In this document: in pieces, positions 8,476-16,843 of the stretch
Layout of the letters: each line of letters opens with the position of its first letter
Numbering within the stretch: the stretch's first letter is position 1
Origin: Fluviibacter phosphoraccumulans
GTDB taxonomy: Bacteria; Pseudomonadota; Gammaproteobacteria; Burkholderiales; Rhodocyclaceae
Length of the DNA: 64,000 bases
Assembly (NCBI RefSeq): GCF_016110345.1
Contig: NZ_AP019011.1
Coordinates: forward strand, 2,231,375-2,295,374
Direction of reading: 5' to 3'
The notes under the pieces: generated by a model
The model's database searches: none
Told to the model about the DNA's origin: nothing
What the model saw: the letters and a program-made list of their open reading frames with translations, nothing else
Translations under genes and position numbers: made by a program

Positions 8476-9936
8476 ATGGCCGAAAGTATCCTCATTAATT
8501 TCACGCCCCAAGAGACCCGGGTGGCGATTCTAGAACAAGGCATTGTTCAGGAACTTCATGTCGAGCGCCACAGTACACGGGGCTTGGTAGGCAATATTTA
8601 TCTCGGTAGGATTGTCCGAATTCTGCCGGGGATGCAGTCGGCCTTTGTCGATATTGGCCTAGAGCGTACCGCTTTTTTGCATGTCGCCGATATTTTGCAG
8701 GCGCGCATTGGTGATGTCGCCAACCGGGAGTCTCGCCCCATTGAAGAGGTGATCAGCGAAGGGCAGACGCTGTTAGTTCAGGTCATTAAGGACCCGATTG
8801 GAACGAAAGGGGCGCGCCTTTCGACGCAGGTGTCGATTGCCGGTCGAATGCTGGTCTATCTGCCGCAGGAAAAGCACATTGGTATTTCGCAACGCATTGA
8901 TGAGGCCGAGCGTGAGGCGCTACGCGAACGGCTGACCCGTTTGGTGCCAGCCGATGAAGCGGGTGGGTTTATTCTGCGCACTATTGCCGAAACAGCGGAT
9001 GAAGCATCGCTGCAAGATGACATCAACTATCTGCGCAAGCTCTGGACAGCGCTCAAGCAGCAGCTGACGACGTCGCCAGTACCCTGTCTGATGTATCAGG
9101 ATTTGTCGCTGGCTCAGCGTGTTCTGCGCGACTTCGCGAACCCCGAGACTGAACGCATTCTGGTGGACTCACGTGAGACCTTCCAGAAACTCAATGAATT
9201 TGCGGCGGTTTACGTGCCGGGTATTACGGGGCTGCTGGAACACTACAACGAAGACCGGACGCTGTTTGATCTTTACGGGGTAGAGGACGAGATCCAGCGT
9301 GCCTTATCGCGTCGCGTCGATCTTAAGTCCGGCGGTTACCTGATTATTGATCAGACCGAAGCCATGACCACGGTGGATGTAAATACCGGTGCATTTGTGG
9401 GTGTCCGCAACTTTGACGAGACAATTTTCAAGACGAACCTGGAGGCGGCGCAGGCTATTGCGCGGCAGCTGCGGCTACGCAATCTGGGTGGCATTATTAT
9501 TCTCGACTTCATCGACATGGATCAGCCGGCACATCAGGATGCGGTGCTGGCCGAATTGCGCAAATGTCTGAGTCGCGATCACATGCGCATGACCGTCAAT
9601 GGTTTTACGGCCTTGGGTCTGGTCGAGATGACGCGCAAACGCACGCGTGAATCGCTGGCCCGTGTGCTGTGTGAGACCTGCCCGACGTGTGATGGCCGTG
9701 GCCAGGTTAAAACAGCGCGCACGGTCTGCTACGAAATTCTGCGGGAACTGGTGCGTGAGTCACGGCAGTTTGAAGCCCGCGAATATCGGGTCATCGCCAG
9801 CCAGCAGGTGGTGGATCTGTTCCTCGAAGAGGAAGAGCAGGCGCTGGCCATGGCATCCGACTTTATCGGCAAACCGATTTCCCTACAGGGGGAGTCCGGA
9901 TACGGACCCGAGCAATACGATATTGTGCTGCTTTAA
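8476..9936 (+). CDS. rng: Ribonuclease G
   Basis: RNase G is a single-strand endoribonuclease that matures the 5' end of 16S rRNA and degrades some mRNAs. The 486-residue protein has the family size. It starts MAESILINFTPQETRVAILE and has an S1 domain (GNIYLGRIVRILPGMQSAF), the DNase I-like catalytic segment (MTTVDVNTGAF and IIILDFIDM), and the CETCPTCDGRGQVKT zinc-link motif. The long acidic scaffold tail of RNase E is absent, so this is the G form. The ATG at 8476 is chosen over an upstream in-frame start at 8374, which would overlap trhP on the other strand. Confidence 0.96.
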   Translation: MAESILINFTPQETRVAILEQGIVQELHVERHSTRGLVGNIYLGRIVRILPGMQSAFVDIGLERTAFLHVADILQARIGDVANRESRPIEEVISEGQTLLVQVIKDPIGTKGARLSTQVSIAGRMLVYLPQEKHIGISQRIDEAEREALRERLTRLVPADEAGGFILRTIAETADEASLQDDINYLRKLWTALKQQLTTSPVPCLMYQDLSLAQRVLRDFANPETERILVDSRETFQKLNEFAAVYVPGITGLLEHYNEDRTLFDLYGVEDEIQRALSRRVDLKSGGYLIIDQTEAMTTVDVNTGAFVGVRNFDETIFKTNLEAAQAIARQLRLRNLGGIIILDFIDMDQPAHQDAVLAELRKCLSRDHMRMTVNGFTALGLVEMTRKRTRESLARVLCETCPTCDGRGQVKTARTVCYEILRELVRESRQFEAREYRVIASQQVVDLFLEEEEQALAMASDFIGKPISLQGESGYGPEQYDIVLL

Positions 9937-10033
9937 ACGCGGCGTTTAGCCCTGTTGGGCATGGTGCAGGTGCTCATGGGCTATGCCAAATCGCACCAAC
10001 ACACACCCATCCGGGCTTAAGCGCGCCGTGTGC

Positions 10034-10471
10034 TTACTCTTTTGGGCGTGGTGGCGCCAGAACCAGCGCTTCACCTTCAACCACACGTTTGTCGCCGACG
10101 GTACACACCGTTTCAATGCGGACCTTGTTCTTAACGTAATCCACGTCCAGCACGGTCAGCGTAGCCGTTACCGTGTCGCCCGGGTGTACAGGTGCCAGAA
10201 AGCGCATGTTTTGCCCCAGGAAGATTGTGCCGGGGCCGGGCAGACGATTCGCCAATGCAGACGAAATCAGGCTGGCGGTGAGGAACCCCTGAACGATGCG
10301 GGTACCAAAACGGGTGGTCTTGGCGTATTCCTCATCGAGGTGAATTGCGTTCGTGTCGGTTGAAACGGCCGAAAATAAAATGATGTCGGTTTCAGTAATC
10401 GTCTTCGATTGAAATGCCGTCATGCCGACTTTAAGTTCATCGGTGAAATAAACAGGACGAATGGTACCCAT
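10034..10471 (-). CDS. MaoC-family (R)-specific enoyl-CoA hydratase
   Basis: A hot-dog-fold hydratase of 145 residues. The catalytic pattern STDTNAIHLDEEYA contains the D-N-H set used by R-hydratases of the PhaJ/MaoC type, which hydrate trans-2-enoyl-CoA to (R)-3-hydroxyacyl-CoA. The typical IVQGFLTASLISS follows. The ATG at 10471 has an AGG element 7 bases upstream; a TTG at 10492 is less likely. It stands alone on the minus strand between rng and gabD. The in vivo pathway (polyhydroxyalkanoate supply or side-chain oxidation) cannot be decided here, as no phaC or fad genes are adjacent. Confidence 0.85.
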   Translation of the reverse strand: MGTIRPVYFTDELKVGMTAFQSKTITETDIILFSAVSTDTNAIHLDEEYAKTTRFGTRIVQGFLTASLISSALANRLPGPGTIFLGQNMRFLAPVHPGDTVTATLTVLDVDYVKNKVRIETVCTVGDKRVVEGEALVLAPPRPKE

Positions 10472-10556
10472 GGCTAACCTCGCATCAAGCAATTAATCAT
10501 GGGTCCATCATACAACTTATGCTGCGTCGCGGCATGAATCTTTTGTGACCCGGCGC

Positions 10557-12020
10557 TTATTCAATGGCCAGGCAGGTGTACTTGGTGCTCAGATACTCAT
10601 CAACGCCATGTTGAGAGCCTTCTCGCCCGTAGCCAGACTGTTTGACGCCACCGAATGGTGCGACTTCGCTCGACATGAGCCCGGTGTTGACGCCCACCAT
10701 GCCGTATTCCAGCGCCTCTGAAACGCGGAAGATTCGGCCGGCATCGCGGGTGTAGAAGTAGGCGGCCAGGCCGAATTCGGTGTCATTGGCCATGCGGATC
10801 GCTTCGGCCTCGGTGGAAAAGGCAAACAGCGGGGCCACTGGACCAAAAATTTCTTCATGCTTCATGCGCATGTCCGCCGTCACGCCTTTGATCACAGTGG
10901 GCTGAAAATAGAGTCCGCCGCGCACATCCGGCTTGCCGCCGGTGAGCACCGTTGCCCCTTTGCTGACGGCATCAGCGACCAGTGACTGAACTTTGGCCAA
11001 ACCACTGGCATCGATCAGCGGGCCAATCTGTACGTTGTTTTCAAAACCATGGCCGACCTTGAGCGCTTGCACTTTTGCCGTCAGCTTGTCGGCAAAAGCA
11101 TCCATCACGTTTTGCTGTACCAGAATCCGATTGGCCGAAACGCAGACCTGACCGCTATTGCGGTATTTGCTGGCAATGGCGCCATCAACGGCGGCATCCA
11201 GATCGGCATCTTCGAAAACGATAAACGGGGCATTGCCCCCGAGTTCGAGCGACAGGCGTTTCAGACTTGGTGCCGATTGGGCCATGAGTAAACGACCGAC
11301 CTGGGTGGACCCGGTAAAGGACAGTTTGCGGACACGTGCATCACCAGTCAGCGTACCGCCGATGGCGGGCGCAGCATCGGCGTCACCGGTCACCACATTA
11401 AAGACGCCCGGCGGCATGCCAGCACGCGCTGCCAGAACCGCCAAGGCCAGCGCCGTGAGCGGTGTTTGTTCCGCCGGTTTGACCACGACCGTGCAGCCCA
11501 CCGCCAGGGCCGGCGCCACCTTGCGGGTGATCATGGCCGCGGGAAAGTTCCACGGGGTAATGGCGGCGCACACCCCCACGGGCTCTCGGGTGATGAGCAG
11601 ACGCTTGTCGGCCGTATTGGATGGCAGGATTTCGCCATTGACCCGGCGCGCCTGTTCGGAAAACCATTCGACAAACGAAGCGGCGTAGGCCACTTCGCCC
11701 AAGCTTTCCGTATAGGTTTTGCCACCTTCGGCCGTAATCAGCGTGGCCAGATCCTCTTTGTTGGCCTGTATCAAGTCGTACCAGCGGCGCAGCAGGGTGT
11801 CACGCGTGCGCGCTGTCTGGGCACGCCAGGCGGGAAAGGCCGCCTCAGCGGCATCAATGGCCAAGCGAGTCTCTGCATCCCCAAGGTTAGCGACTTGGGC
11901 GATCGCCGTGCCCGTGCCAGGGTCGATCACCTCAAAACAGCGCGTAGCTGCATGCCATTGGCCATTGATATAAGCCTCGGAACGGAGGAGGGTCGGATCT
12001 TTCAGTCGGGTCAGCAGCAT
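10557..12020 (-). CDS. gabD: NAD(P)-dependent succinate-semialdehyde dehydrogenase
   Basis: An aldehyde dehydrogenase of 487 residues, matching GabD, which oxidises succinate semialdehyde to succinate at the end of GABA breakdown. Visible motifs are TPWNFPAAMITRKVAPALA, the catalytic glutamate in LSLELGGNAPFIVFEDADLD and the catalytic cysteine in NSGQVCVSANR, followed by GGVKQSGYGREGS. The open frame runs on for another 212 codons upstream across the opposite-strand NlpC gene, but that part has no family similarity. The ATG at 12020 gives the normal GabD N-terminus. A gabT partner is not in the window. Related glutarate-semialdehyde dehydrogenase activity is an alternative. Confidence 0.9.
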   Translation of the reverse strand: MLLTRLKDPTLLRSEAYINGQWHAATRCFEVIDPGTGTAIAQVANLGDAETRLAIDAAEAAFPAWRAQTARTRDTLLRRWYDLIQANKEDLATLITAEGGKTYTESLGEVAYAASFVEWFSEQARRVNGEILPSNTADKRLLITREPVGVCAAITPWNFPAAMITRKVAPALAVGCTVVVKPAEQTPLTALALAVLAARAGMPPGVFNVVTGDADAAPAIGGTLTGDARVRKLSFTGSTQVGRLLMAQSAPSLKRLSLELGGNAPFIVFEDADLDAAVDGAIASKYRNSGQVCVSANRILVQQNVMDAFADKLTAKVQALKVGHGFENNVQIGPLIDASGLAKVQSLVADAVSKGATVLTGGKPDVRGGLYFQPTVIKGVTADMRMKHEEIFGPVAPLFAFSTEAEAIRMANDTEFGLAAYFYTRDAGRIFRVSEALEYGMVGVNTGLMSSEVAPFGGVKQSGYGREGSQHGVDEYLSTKYTCLAIE

Positions 12021-12101
12021 CGCAAAGCTTTCGGTCGGGAGGTCGTTTGGATAGGCTATGCACTTGCCTGTCGTTAAGTGTTGCGCCACACTTGGCATCA
12101 T

Positions 12102-12641
12102 ATGATGAACTGCGTTCTGCTGCGACCCTGGCTGTGGCATGGGTTTTCTTTGAAGCGGGCCCTTGGTGGGCTCTGTCTGGCGTTGTCGCTGCTGCTGGTC
12201 GGTTGTGCCAGCACCGGTAACAAGAACGTCACGCGTTTTGGCGCAGACAACCTGCCGCCCACCCCCCAGGGGCAGGAAGTGACGATCATGGCTATGAACC
12301 TTATCGACACAGGTTATCAGTTTGGGGGTAAGAACCCGCAGGCGGGACTGGATTGCAGCGGCATGGTGAGCTGGCTCTATGGGCAGGCCGCCGAATACCG
12401 GATCAAAGGCAGCGCCAGGGACATGGCAAACCGGGGACGGCAGATTCCACCCGCGGCGATTCGGCCTGGAGATCTGATCTTTTTCAATACCCGCGGGTTC
12501 AGTTATTCCCATGTGGGTATCTACATTGGCGATCAGCGCTTTATTCACGCGCCCAACAGCCGAGGCAAGGTGCGCATTGACCGGCTGGATCAAGGATGGT
12601 TCGCCACGCGCTTTGAAGAAGCCCGTAGTTACTTCGATTAA
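12102..12641 (+). CDS. NlpC/P60-family cell-wall hydrolase lipoprotein
   Basis: A 179-residue predicted lipoprotein that cuts peptide stems of peptidoglycan. A hydrophobic N-terminus ends in the lipobox LLVGC at about residue 33. The catalytic cysteine is in GLDCSGMVSWLYG, and the histidine in YSHVGIYIG with a following FIHAPNSRGKV completes the NlpC/P60 triad. The tandem ATG codons at 12102 and 12105 are the likely start; an in-frame TTG at 12078 lies further up. It is divergent from gabD and converges on the malic enzyme gene, with a hairpin terminator between. Confidence 0.9.
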   Translation: MMNCVLLRPWLWHGFSLKRALGGLCLALSLLLVGCASTGNKNVTRFGADNLPPTPQGQEVTIMAMNLIDTGYQFGGKNPQAGLDCSGMVSWLYGQAAEYRIKGSARDMANRGRQIPPAAIRPGDLIFFNTRGFSYSHVGIYIGDQRFIHAPNSRGKVRIDRLDQGWFATRFEEARSYFD

Positions 12642-12642
12642 A

Positions 12643-12669
12643 AAAGCCAACCCCATTGGGGTTGGCTTT
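12643..12669 (-). terminator. Rho-independent terminator after malic enzyme
   Basis: A 12-base perfect stem (12643-12654 with 12658-12669) and a 3-base loop. Read on the minus strand the hairpin is followed by six T residues, a classical intrinsic terminator for the malic enzyme transcript. Read on the plus strand it comes right after the NlpC stop codon but ends in only three T residues, so it may act weakly in both directions. Confidence 0.85.
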
Positions 12670-12700
12670 GAGACCAGCGCTTGCGTCCGATCCGTGGCGC

Positions 12701-14320
12701 TTACGCGTACATGGGCTTGTAGGCCATGCCTCGGATATGGGCGTCGATATCGGCTGGTTTGGCTACCCGTGCAAGACCTTGATCAAAAATGTAGGCAGCA
12801 ATTTTGGCCGCAGTCCGTAACGAGGCATCCAGAATCTGTGATTGCGGCGGATAGATCAGGCCGCTGTCGAGGGATGCCTGAGTCACTTGTTCTGCCACCG
12901 CTTTAGCGGCCACGATAAACATGGCTTGCGTGACCCGCGTTGACTCTGTTGCGAGCACCGCCATGCCCATGGCCGGGAAGATATACACGTTGTTGCCTTG
13001 TCCCGGTACAAATTTCTGACCATTGAAATCGACTGGGGGGAATGGGCTGCCACTGGCAAAAATGGCCTTGCCATTAGACCAGCGATAAGCCTCTTCTGCC
13101 GTACATTCCGAACGTGATGTCGGGTTGGAATACGGGAAGATGATCGGGCGCTCATTGATGCGAGACATGGCTTCAATGACCTGCTGGTTAAAGAGCTTGG
13201 GCACCGTGCTCACGCCGATGATGGCGGTGGGCTTGATCGATTCAATGGCATCGACAAAGGATTTACAGGGTGCGTGCTGGTGCGTAAAGGGTTTCTGGAA
13301 ATCCGCGAGATCGGTGCGCGTCGACTCCAGCAGACCGTTGACATCGAACAGGTAACAGCGGGCCCGCGCTTCTTCGATGCTCAGACCTTCCAGCACCATG
13401 GCTTCACTGATCAGTTCGGCAATGCCGGTACCGGCTGATCCGGCGCCCATAAACAGGAAGCGCTGTTCAGTCAGCTTCTGGCCGGAAATACGCAGCGAGC
13501 CGTAAATACCGGCCAGCGCAACGGCCGCGGTGCCCTGGATATCGTCGTTATAGGTACAGATCTTGTCCTTGTAACGTTCGAGGATGGGCACTGCGTTGAT
13601 GTTAGCAAAGTCTTCCCATTGCAGGCAGGACTTCGGGTAAAGCGCCTGGACCGCTTGCACAAATTCTTCAATGAAGGCGTCGTATTCGGCGCCACGTACG
13701 CGGTGCTGGCGCAGTCCCAGGTACAGCGGGTCATCAAGGTATTGCTGATTGTTGGTGCCGACATCCAGGGTGATCGGCAGCGTCAACTCGGGCGGTACGC
13801 CCGCCACGGCAGTGTAAAGCGACAGCTTGCCAACCGGGATACCCATGCCGTTAACGCCAAGATCGCCTAAGCCCAGGATACGTTCACCATCGGTGACAAC
13901 GATGAAGCGGATATCTTTCTGTGGCCAGTGCGACAGTAATTCTTTTAGTCGACCCTTGGCCGTAATCGGCAGATAAACGCCGCGGGGCGCGCGGTAAAAA
14001 TGATCGAATTTCTGACAGGCCTCGCCCACGGTCGGGGTGTAGACCAGCGGCATAAAGGTGGCCGGATCGGACATGATGACGGCAAAAAAGAGGGTCTGAT
14101 TACGCGACTGCAGATCGGACAGCAGGAGATATTTCTGCAGGTCGGAATCCAGCGTGTCCAGTTGCAGGTGAATTCGGGCAACCTGGGTTTCCAAGCTGTC
14201 AACGGCCTGTGGCAACAAGCCTTCAATACCTTGTTGTTGGCGCTGCGCCAGGGTAAAGGCCGATCCACGATTGTTCAGCGGGTCATGCAGTAAGGTAAAT
14301 CCTGTTTCTTGAGCGGACAT
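12701..14320 (-). CDS. maeA: NAD-dependent malic enzyme
   Basis: Malic enzyme decarboxylates malate to pyruvate with reduction of NAD. The 539-residue protein has the family blocks in order: FMPLVYTPTVGEACQ near residue 75, VVTDGERILGLGDLG with GMGIPVGKL, the metal site WEDFANINA, and the nucleotide fold FMGAGSAGTGIAELI. The long form without a phosphotransacetylase domain matches MaeA/SfcA. The ATG at 14320 gives MSAQETGFTLLHDP; an upstream TTG at 14350 is less likely. It ends in a strong terminator. It may be cotranscribed with or stand behind mtgA, 87 bases upstream. Confidence 0.93.
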   Translation of the reverse strand: MSAQETGFTLLHDPLNNRGSAFTLAQRQQQGIEGLLPQAVDSLETQVARIHLQLDTLDSDLQKYLLLSDLQSRNQTLFFAVIMSDPATFMPLVYTPTVGEACQKFDHFYRAPRGVYLPITAKGRLKELLSHWPQKDIRFIVVTDGERILGLGDLGVNGMGIPVGKLSLYTAVAGVPPELTLPITLDVGTNNQQYLDDPLYLGLRQHRVRGAEYDAFIEEFVQAVQALYPKSCLQWEDFANINAVPILERYKDKICTYNDDIQGTAAVALAGIYGSLRISGQKLTEQRFLFMGAGSAGTGIAELISEAMVLEGLSIEEARARCYLFDVNGLLESTRTDLADFQKPFTHQHAPCKSFVDAIESIKPTAIIGVSTVPKLFNQQVIEAMSRINERPIIFPYSNPTSRSECTAEEAYRWSNGKAIFASGSPFPPVDFNGQKFVPGQGNNVYIFPAMGMAVLATESTRVTQAMFIVAAKAVAEQVTQASLDSGLIYPPQSQILDASLRTAAKIAAYIFDQGLARVAKPADIDAHIRGMAYKPMYA

Positions 14321-14407
14321 GTCGTTATCTTTCTTAAGGGCTGGAGACAATGAAGGGGAGCAACTTTGGCACTATATCTGGAGCTTGGCTTAACGTGCAC
14401 ATCGGGT

Positions 14408-15115
14408 TTAACGAGCGGGCGGAATGGCGACTTTGTTCATCCGTTCCAGAATCACTTCCGTCTGACGGGTCAGGCCTTCAGTTTCACCTTTGCGGTCGTA
14501 GTACTGCGGGCTGGGCACCATCGAGGCCAGCATGGCCGCCTGGTATTCACTCAGTGCGCTGGCCGAGATGCCGAAATAATGGCGCGCTGCCGCCTCGGCG
14601 CCAAAGATGCCGGTGCCCCATTCGATCTCATTCATATAGACCTCGAGAATCCGCCGTTTGCTCCAGGTGGCTTCAATCATCAGGGTGATAAGCGCTTCTT
14701 CGCCTTTGCGAATCAGGCTTTTTTCTGGCCAGAGAAATAGATTCTTGGCCAGCTGCTGGGTAATCGTTGAGCCACCGGCGGCGATGCGTCCACGCTTTTC
14801 GTTTTTTTCGAAAGCCTTCTGAATGCCTTCAAAATCAAAACCGTGGTGCTGCATGAACTTGCTGTCTTCGGCTGCAATGAGGGCGCGCTTGAGGTTCGCT
14901 GAGATCAATCCGTAAGACACCCAGGTCTGCTGTAGTTTTGCGTCCGGCGTTTTCTTTTGCAATTCGGCCAGACGGATTTTCATAAACTGTGTCGGGCCGG
15001 GTTCTGCGACTTTCCAAACCAGCACCCAGGCAAAAAACCAGAGTTGCACCAGTAGAAACAGGCCGATCACTGTTAATACCATCCGAAGTAGCCAGCGCGG
15101 TCGACGTTGCCCCAT
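14408..15115 (-). CDS. mtgA: Monofunctional biosynthetic peptidoglycan transglycosylase
   Basis: MtgA polymerises lipid II into glycan strands at the cytoplasmic membrane. The 235-residue protein has one N-terminal membrane helix (MVLTVIGLFLLVQLWFFAWV) and a GT51 domain: the catalytic glutamate lies in LIAAEDSKFMQHHGFD, and GGSTITQQLAKNLFLW and EVYMNEIEWGTGIFGAEAAA follow. The ATG at 15115 comes 4 bases after the aroE stop, which fits the conserved aroE-mtgA pair of betaproteobacteria. A longer open frame to 15235 overlaps aroE and is not supported. Confidence 0.95.
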   Translation of the reverse strand: MGQRRPRWLLRMVLTVIGLFLLVQLWFFAWVLVWKVAEPGPTQFMKIRLAELQKKTPDAKLQQTWVSYGLISANLKRALIAAEDSKFMQHHGFDFEGIQKAFEKNEKRGRIAAGGSTITQQLAKNLFLWPEKSLIRKGEEALITLMIEATWSKRRILEVYMNEIEWGTGIFGAEAAARHYFGISASALSEYQAAMLASMVPSPQYYDRKGETEGLTRQTEVILERMNKVAIPPAR

Positions 15116-15119
15116 GATG

Positions 15120-16001
15120 TTATGGGCGGGCGAGTTGTTCGCGCAAGGCGTTATAAACCGGTTGTGTTGCTGGCACAACGCCGCGCCAGAGGGTAAAAGC
15201 GACGGCAGCTTGTTCAACCAGCATGCCCAAACCATCCGCCAGGCGTGTGACGCCCGCCTGTTGCTGTGCGATCAGAAACGGGGTGGGGGTTTTGCCATAC
15301 ATCATGTCGTAGGCAAAACCATCCGTTGTTATCGTACCGGGCGGCAAAGCGATCGCCTCGCCACCCAGACTGGCACTGGTGGCATTGATGACCATATCGA
15401 ATGTGCCGGTGGTGTTGACGACCTGGGGCAGCGCCGCCAGCCCGCAGCCATGTAAGAGAGTGCCTGCTGCTACGGCTTTGTGCGCAAAGAGATCTGCCAG
15501 TTCGGTGGCTCGGGCGGCTGTCCGATTGGCAATGACGAGCGCGGCGGGTGCCGCCGCCAGCAAGGGTAAAACAACGCCGCGCGTGGCGCCGCCGGCACCC
15601 AGCAGCAGAACCCGTTTCCCGCGCAGGCTGAGCGCGTGACGCTGCTGTAAATCATTGAGCAAACCCTGCCCATCGGTGTTGTCACCCAGTAGCCCCGTCG
15701 TCTTCCAGGCCAGCGTATTGACAGCGCCCGCCATGGCGGCGCGTTCAGTGAGCGTGCCCTGCTGTGCCACATAGGCCCAGGCGGATTCTTTGTGGGGCAC
15801 GGTGATATTGACGCCGCGAAAGCCATCTGCCGGTAATCGTGCCAATGTCGCAGCGAGTTCAGCGGGTGCAACATCCAGTGCGCTATAGCGGAGCACTTCT
15901 CCGGTCTGTGTCGCAAACGCGGCGTGAATCTGCGGCGACAGCGAGTGATGAATGGGATGGCCCAAAACCGCGTAGCAATCGATAGGGGCAGCAGTCGTCA
16001 T
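15120..16001 (-). CDS. aroE: Shikimate dehydrogenase (NADP+)
   Basis: AroE reduces 3-dehydroshikimate to shikimate in aromatic amino acid synthesis. The 293-residue protein opens with YAVLGHPIHHSLSPQIHAAFA (substrate serine pair), has FRGVNITVPHKESAW with the catalytic lysine, NTDGQG, the Rossmann motif VLLLGAGGATRGVVLPLL, and NATSASLGGE. The start overlaps the tonB stop by four bases (ATGA-type), and mtgA follows 4 bases after its stop. All three sit in one operon. Confidence 0.96.
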   Translation of the reverse strand: MTTAAPIDCYAVLGHPIHHSLSPQIHAAFATQTGEVLRYSALDVAPAELAATLARLPADGFRGVNITVPHKESAWAYVAQQGTLTERAAMAGAVNTLAWKTTGLLGDNTDGQGLLNDLQQRHALSLRGKRVLLLGAGGATRGVVLPLLAAAPAALVIANRTAARATELADLFAHKAVAAGTLLHGCGLAALPQVVNTTGTFDMVINATSASLGGEAIALPPGTITTDGFAYDMMYGKTPTPFLIAQQQAGVTRLADGLGMLVEQAAVAFTLWRGVVPATQPVYNALREQLARP

Positions 16002-16801
16002 CGGGTTTCCAGTGCGTCGCCCCGGGTAAAGTTCCAGGTGCGGGTAATGTCGAGGTAATCGGTTTCCTTGCGGATATCCGGGGGGAAAGGTGCAAACGGC
16101 GATGCCATCATCACGATGCGCTTGGCGGCATCATCAAGCACTTTATTGCCCGAAGAGCGCACGACCATAATCCGGTCAACGTTGCCGTCGGGCCGCAAAG
16201 CAACTGATAGCACCAATGATCCGAAAAACCGGCCACGGGCCTCTTCCGGGTAGTTCATGGCGCCGATGCGCTCGACCTTATTGCGCCAGTCCGACAGATA
16301 CTGGCTGTAGCGGTAATCTTTTGTGTTGGCGTTCAGCGCAACGCGCCGACCGCTGCCATTGCTGCCGCTGGCTGTTTGGTTGGGCGCTACCGTGCTGGGG
16401 CTACTTGCCGCGCGGGAGGCCAGATCCGCCGCCCCTAACAGGATCGTGTTGCTGGTGGCGGTTGCGCTGGGTATAGGTACAGCCTTAATGACGTCTGGCC
16501 GGGCAGGTTTGCGTGGGCTAGGTGTCTTGCTGGTGACGGATGGCGTTTGGCGGTTGGTCTGCGGGGGCGCTTGGCTTGCCGCACGAAAAGAAACAGTCAG
16601 TGATTTGTCACCCCGTTCCGGCAGTTTAATGCCGTAGCGTGGCGCCAAAATAACAAGATGCCCAATGAAAGAAATGCCCAGCGCCAGCCAGAGCAAACGG
16701 TCACTGAAAAGCAGTCGCCACCCCAGCGCTTTCGGCGACCAGGCTTCCAGTTCGTCGGTTGGCTGTGGGCGGTGCGGGGTGGTGTTTGGCGCCACGGACA
16801 T
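15998..16801 (-). CDS. TonB-family energy transducer
   Basis: A 267-residue protein with one membrane helix near residues 35-53 (LLWLALGISFIGHLVILAP), a proline/serine/threonine-rich periplasmic linker, and a C-terminal TonB domain (MNYPEEARGRFFGSLVLSVAL, DGNVDRIMVVRSSGNKVLDDAA, ITRTWNF). TonB proteins pass proton-motive-force energy from ExbBD to outer-membrane receptors. No exbB or exbD gene is nearby, so it may use partners elsewhere or play a structural role. Its place between rnb and aroE is a familiar betaproteobacterial arrangement. Confidence 0.88.
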   Translation of the reverse strand: MSVAPNTTPHRPQPTDELEAWSPKALGWRLLFSDRLLWLALGISFIGHLVILAPRYGIKLPERGDKSLTVSFRAASQAPPQTNRQTPSVTSKTPSPRKPARPDVIKAVPIPSATATSNTILLGAADLASRAASSPSTVAPNQTASGSNGSGRRVALNANTKDYRYSQYLSDWRNKVERIGAMNYPEEARGRFFGSLVLSVALRPDGNVDRIMVVRSSGNKVLDDAAKRIVMMASPFAPFPPDIRKETDYLDITRTWNFTRGDALETR

Positions 16802-16843
16802 GTCGATATTGTAGTCCGAGTCGCTCAGGCGGTTGAGTCTGCC

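Noticed and set aside
12021..12656. A 212-codon open frame upstream of gabD, in phase, giving an apparent 699-residue protein
   Set aside because: It runs antisense across the NlpC/P60 lipoprotein gene, whose motifs and lipobox are clear, and the extra part has no aldehyde dehydrogenase similarity. GC-rich DNA often leaves such frames open.
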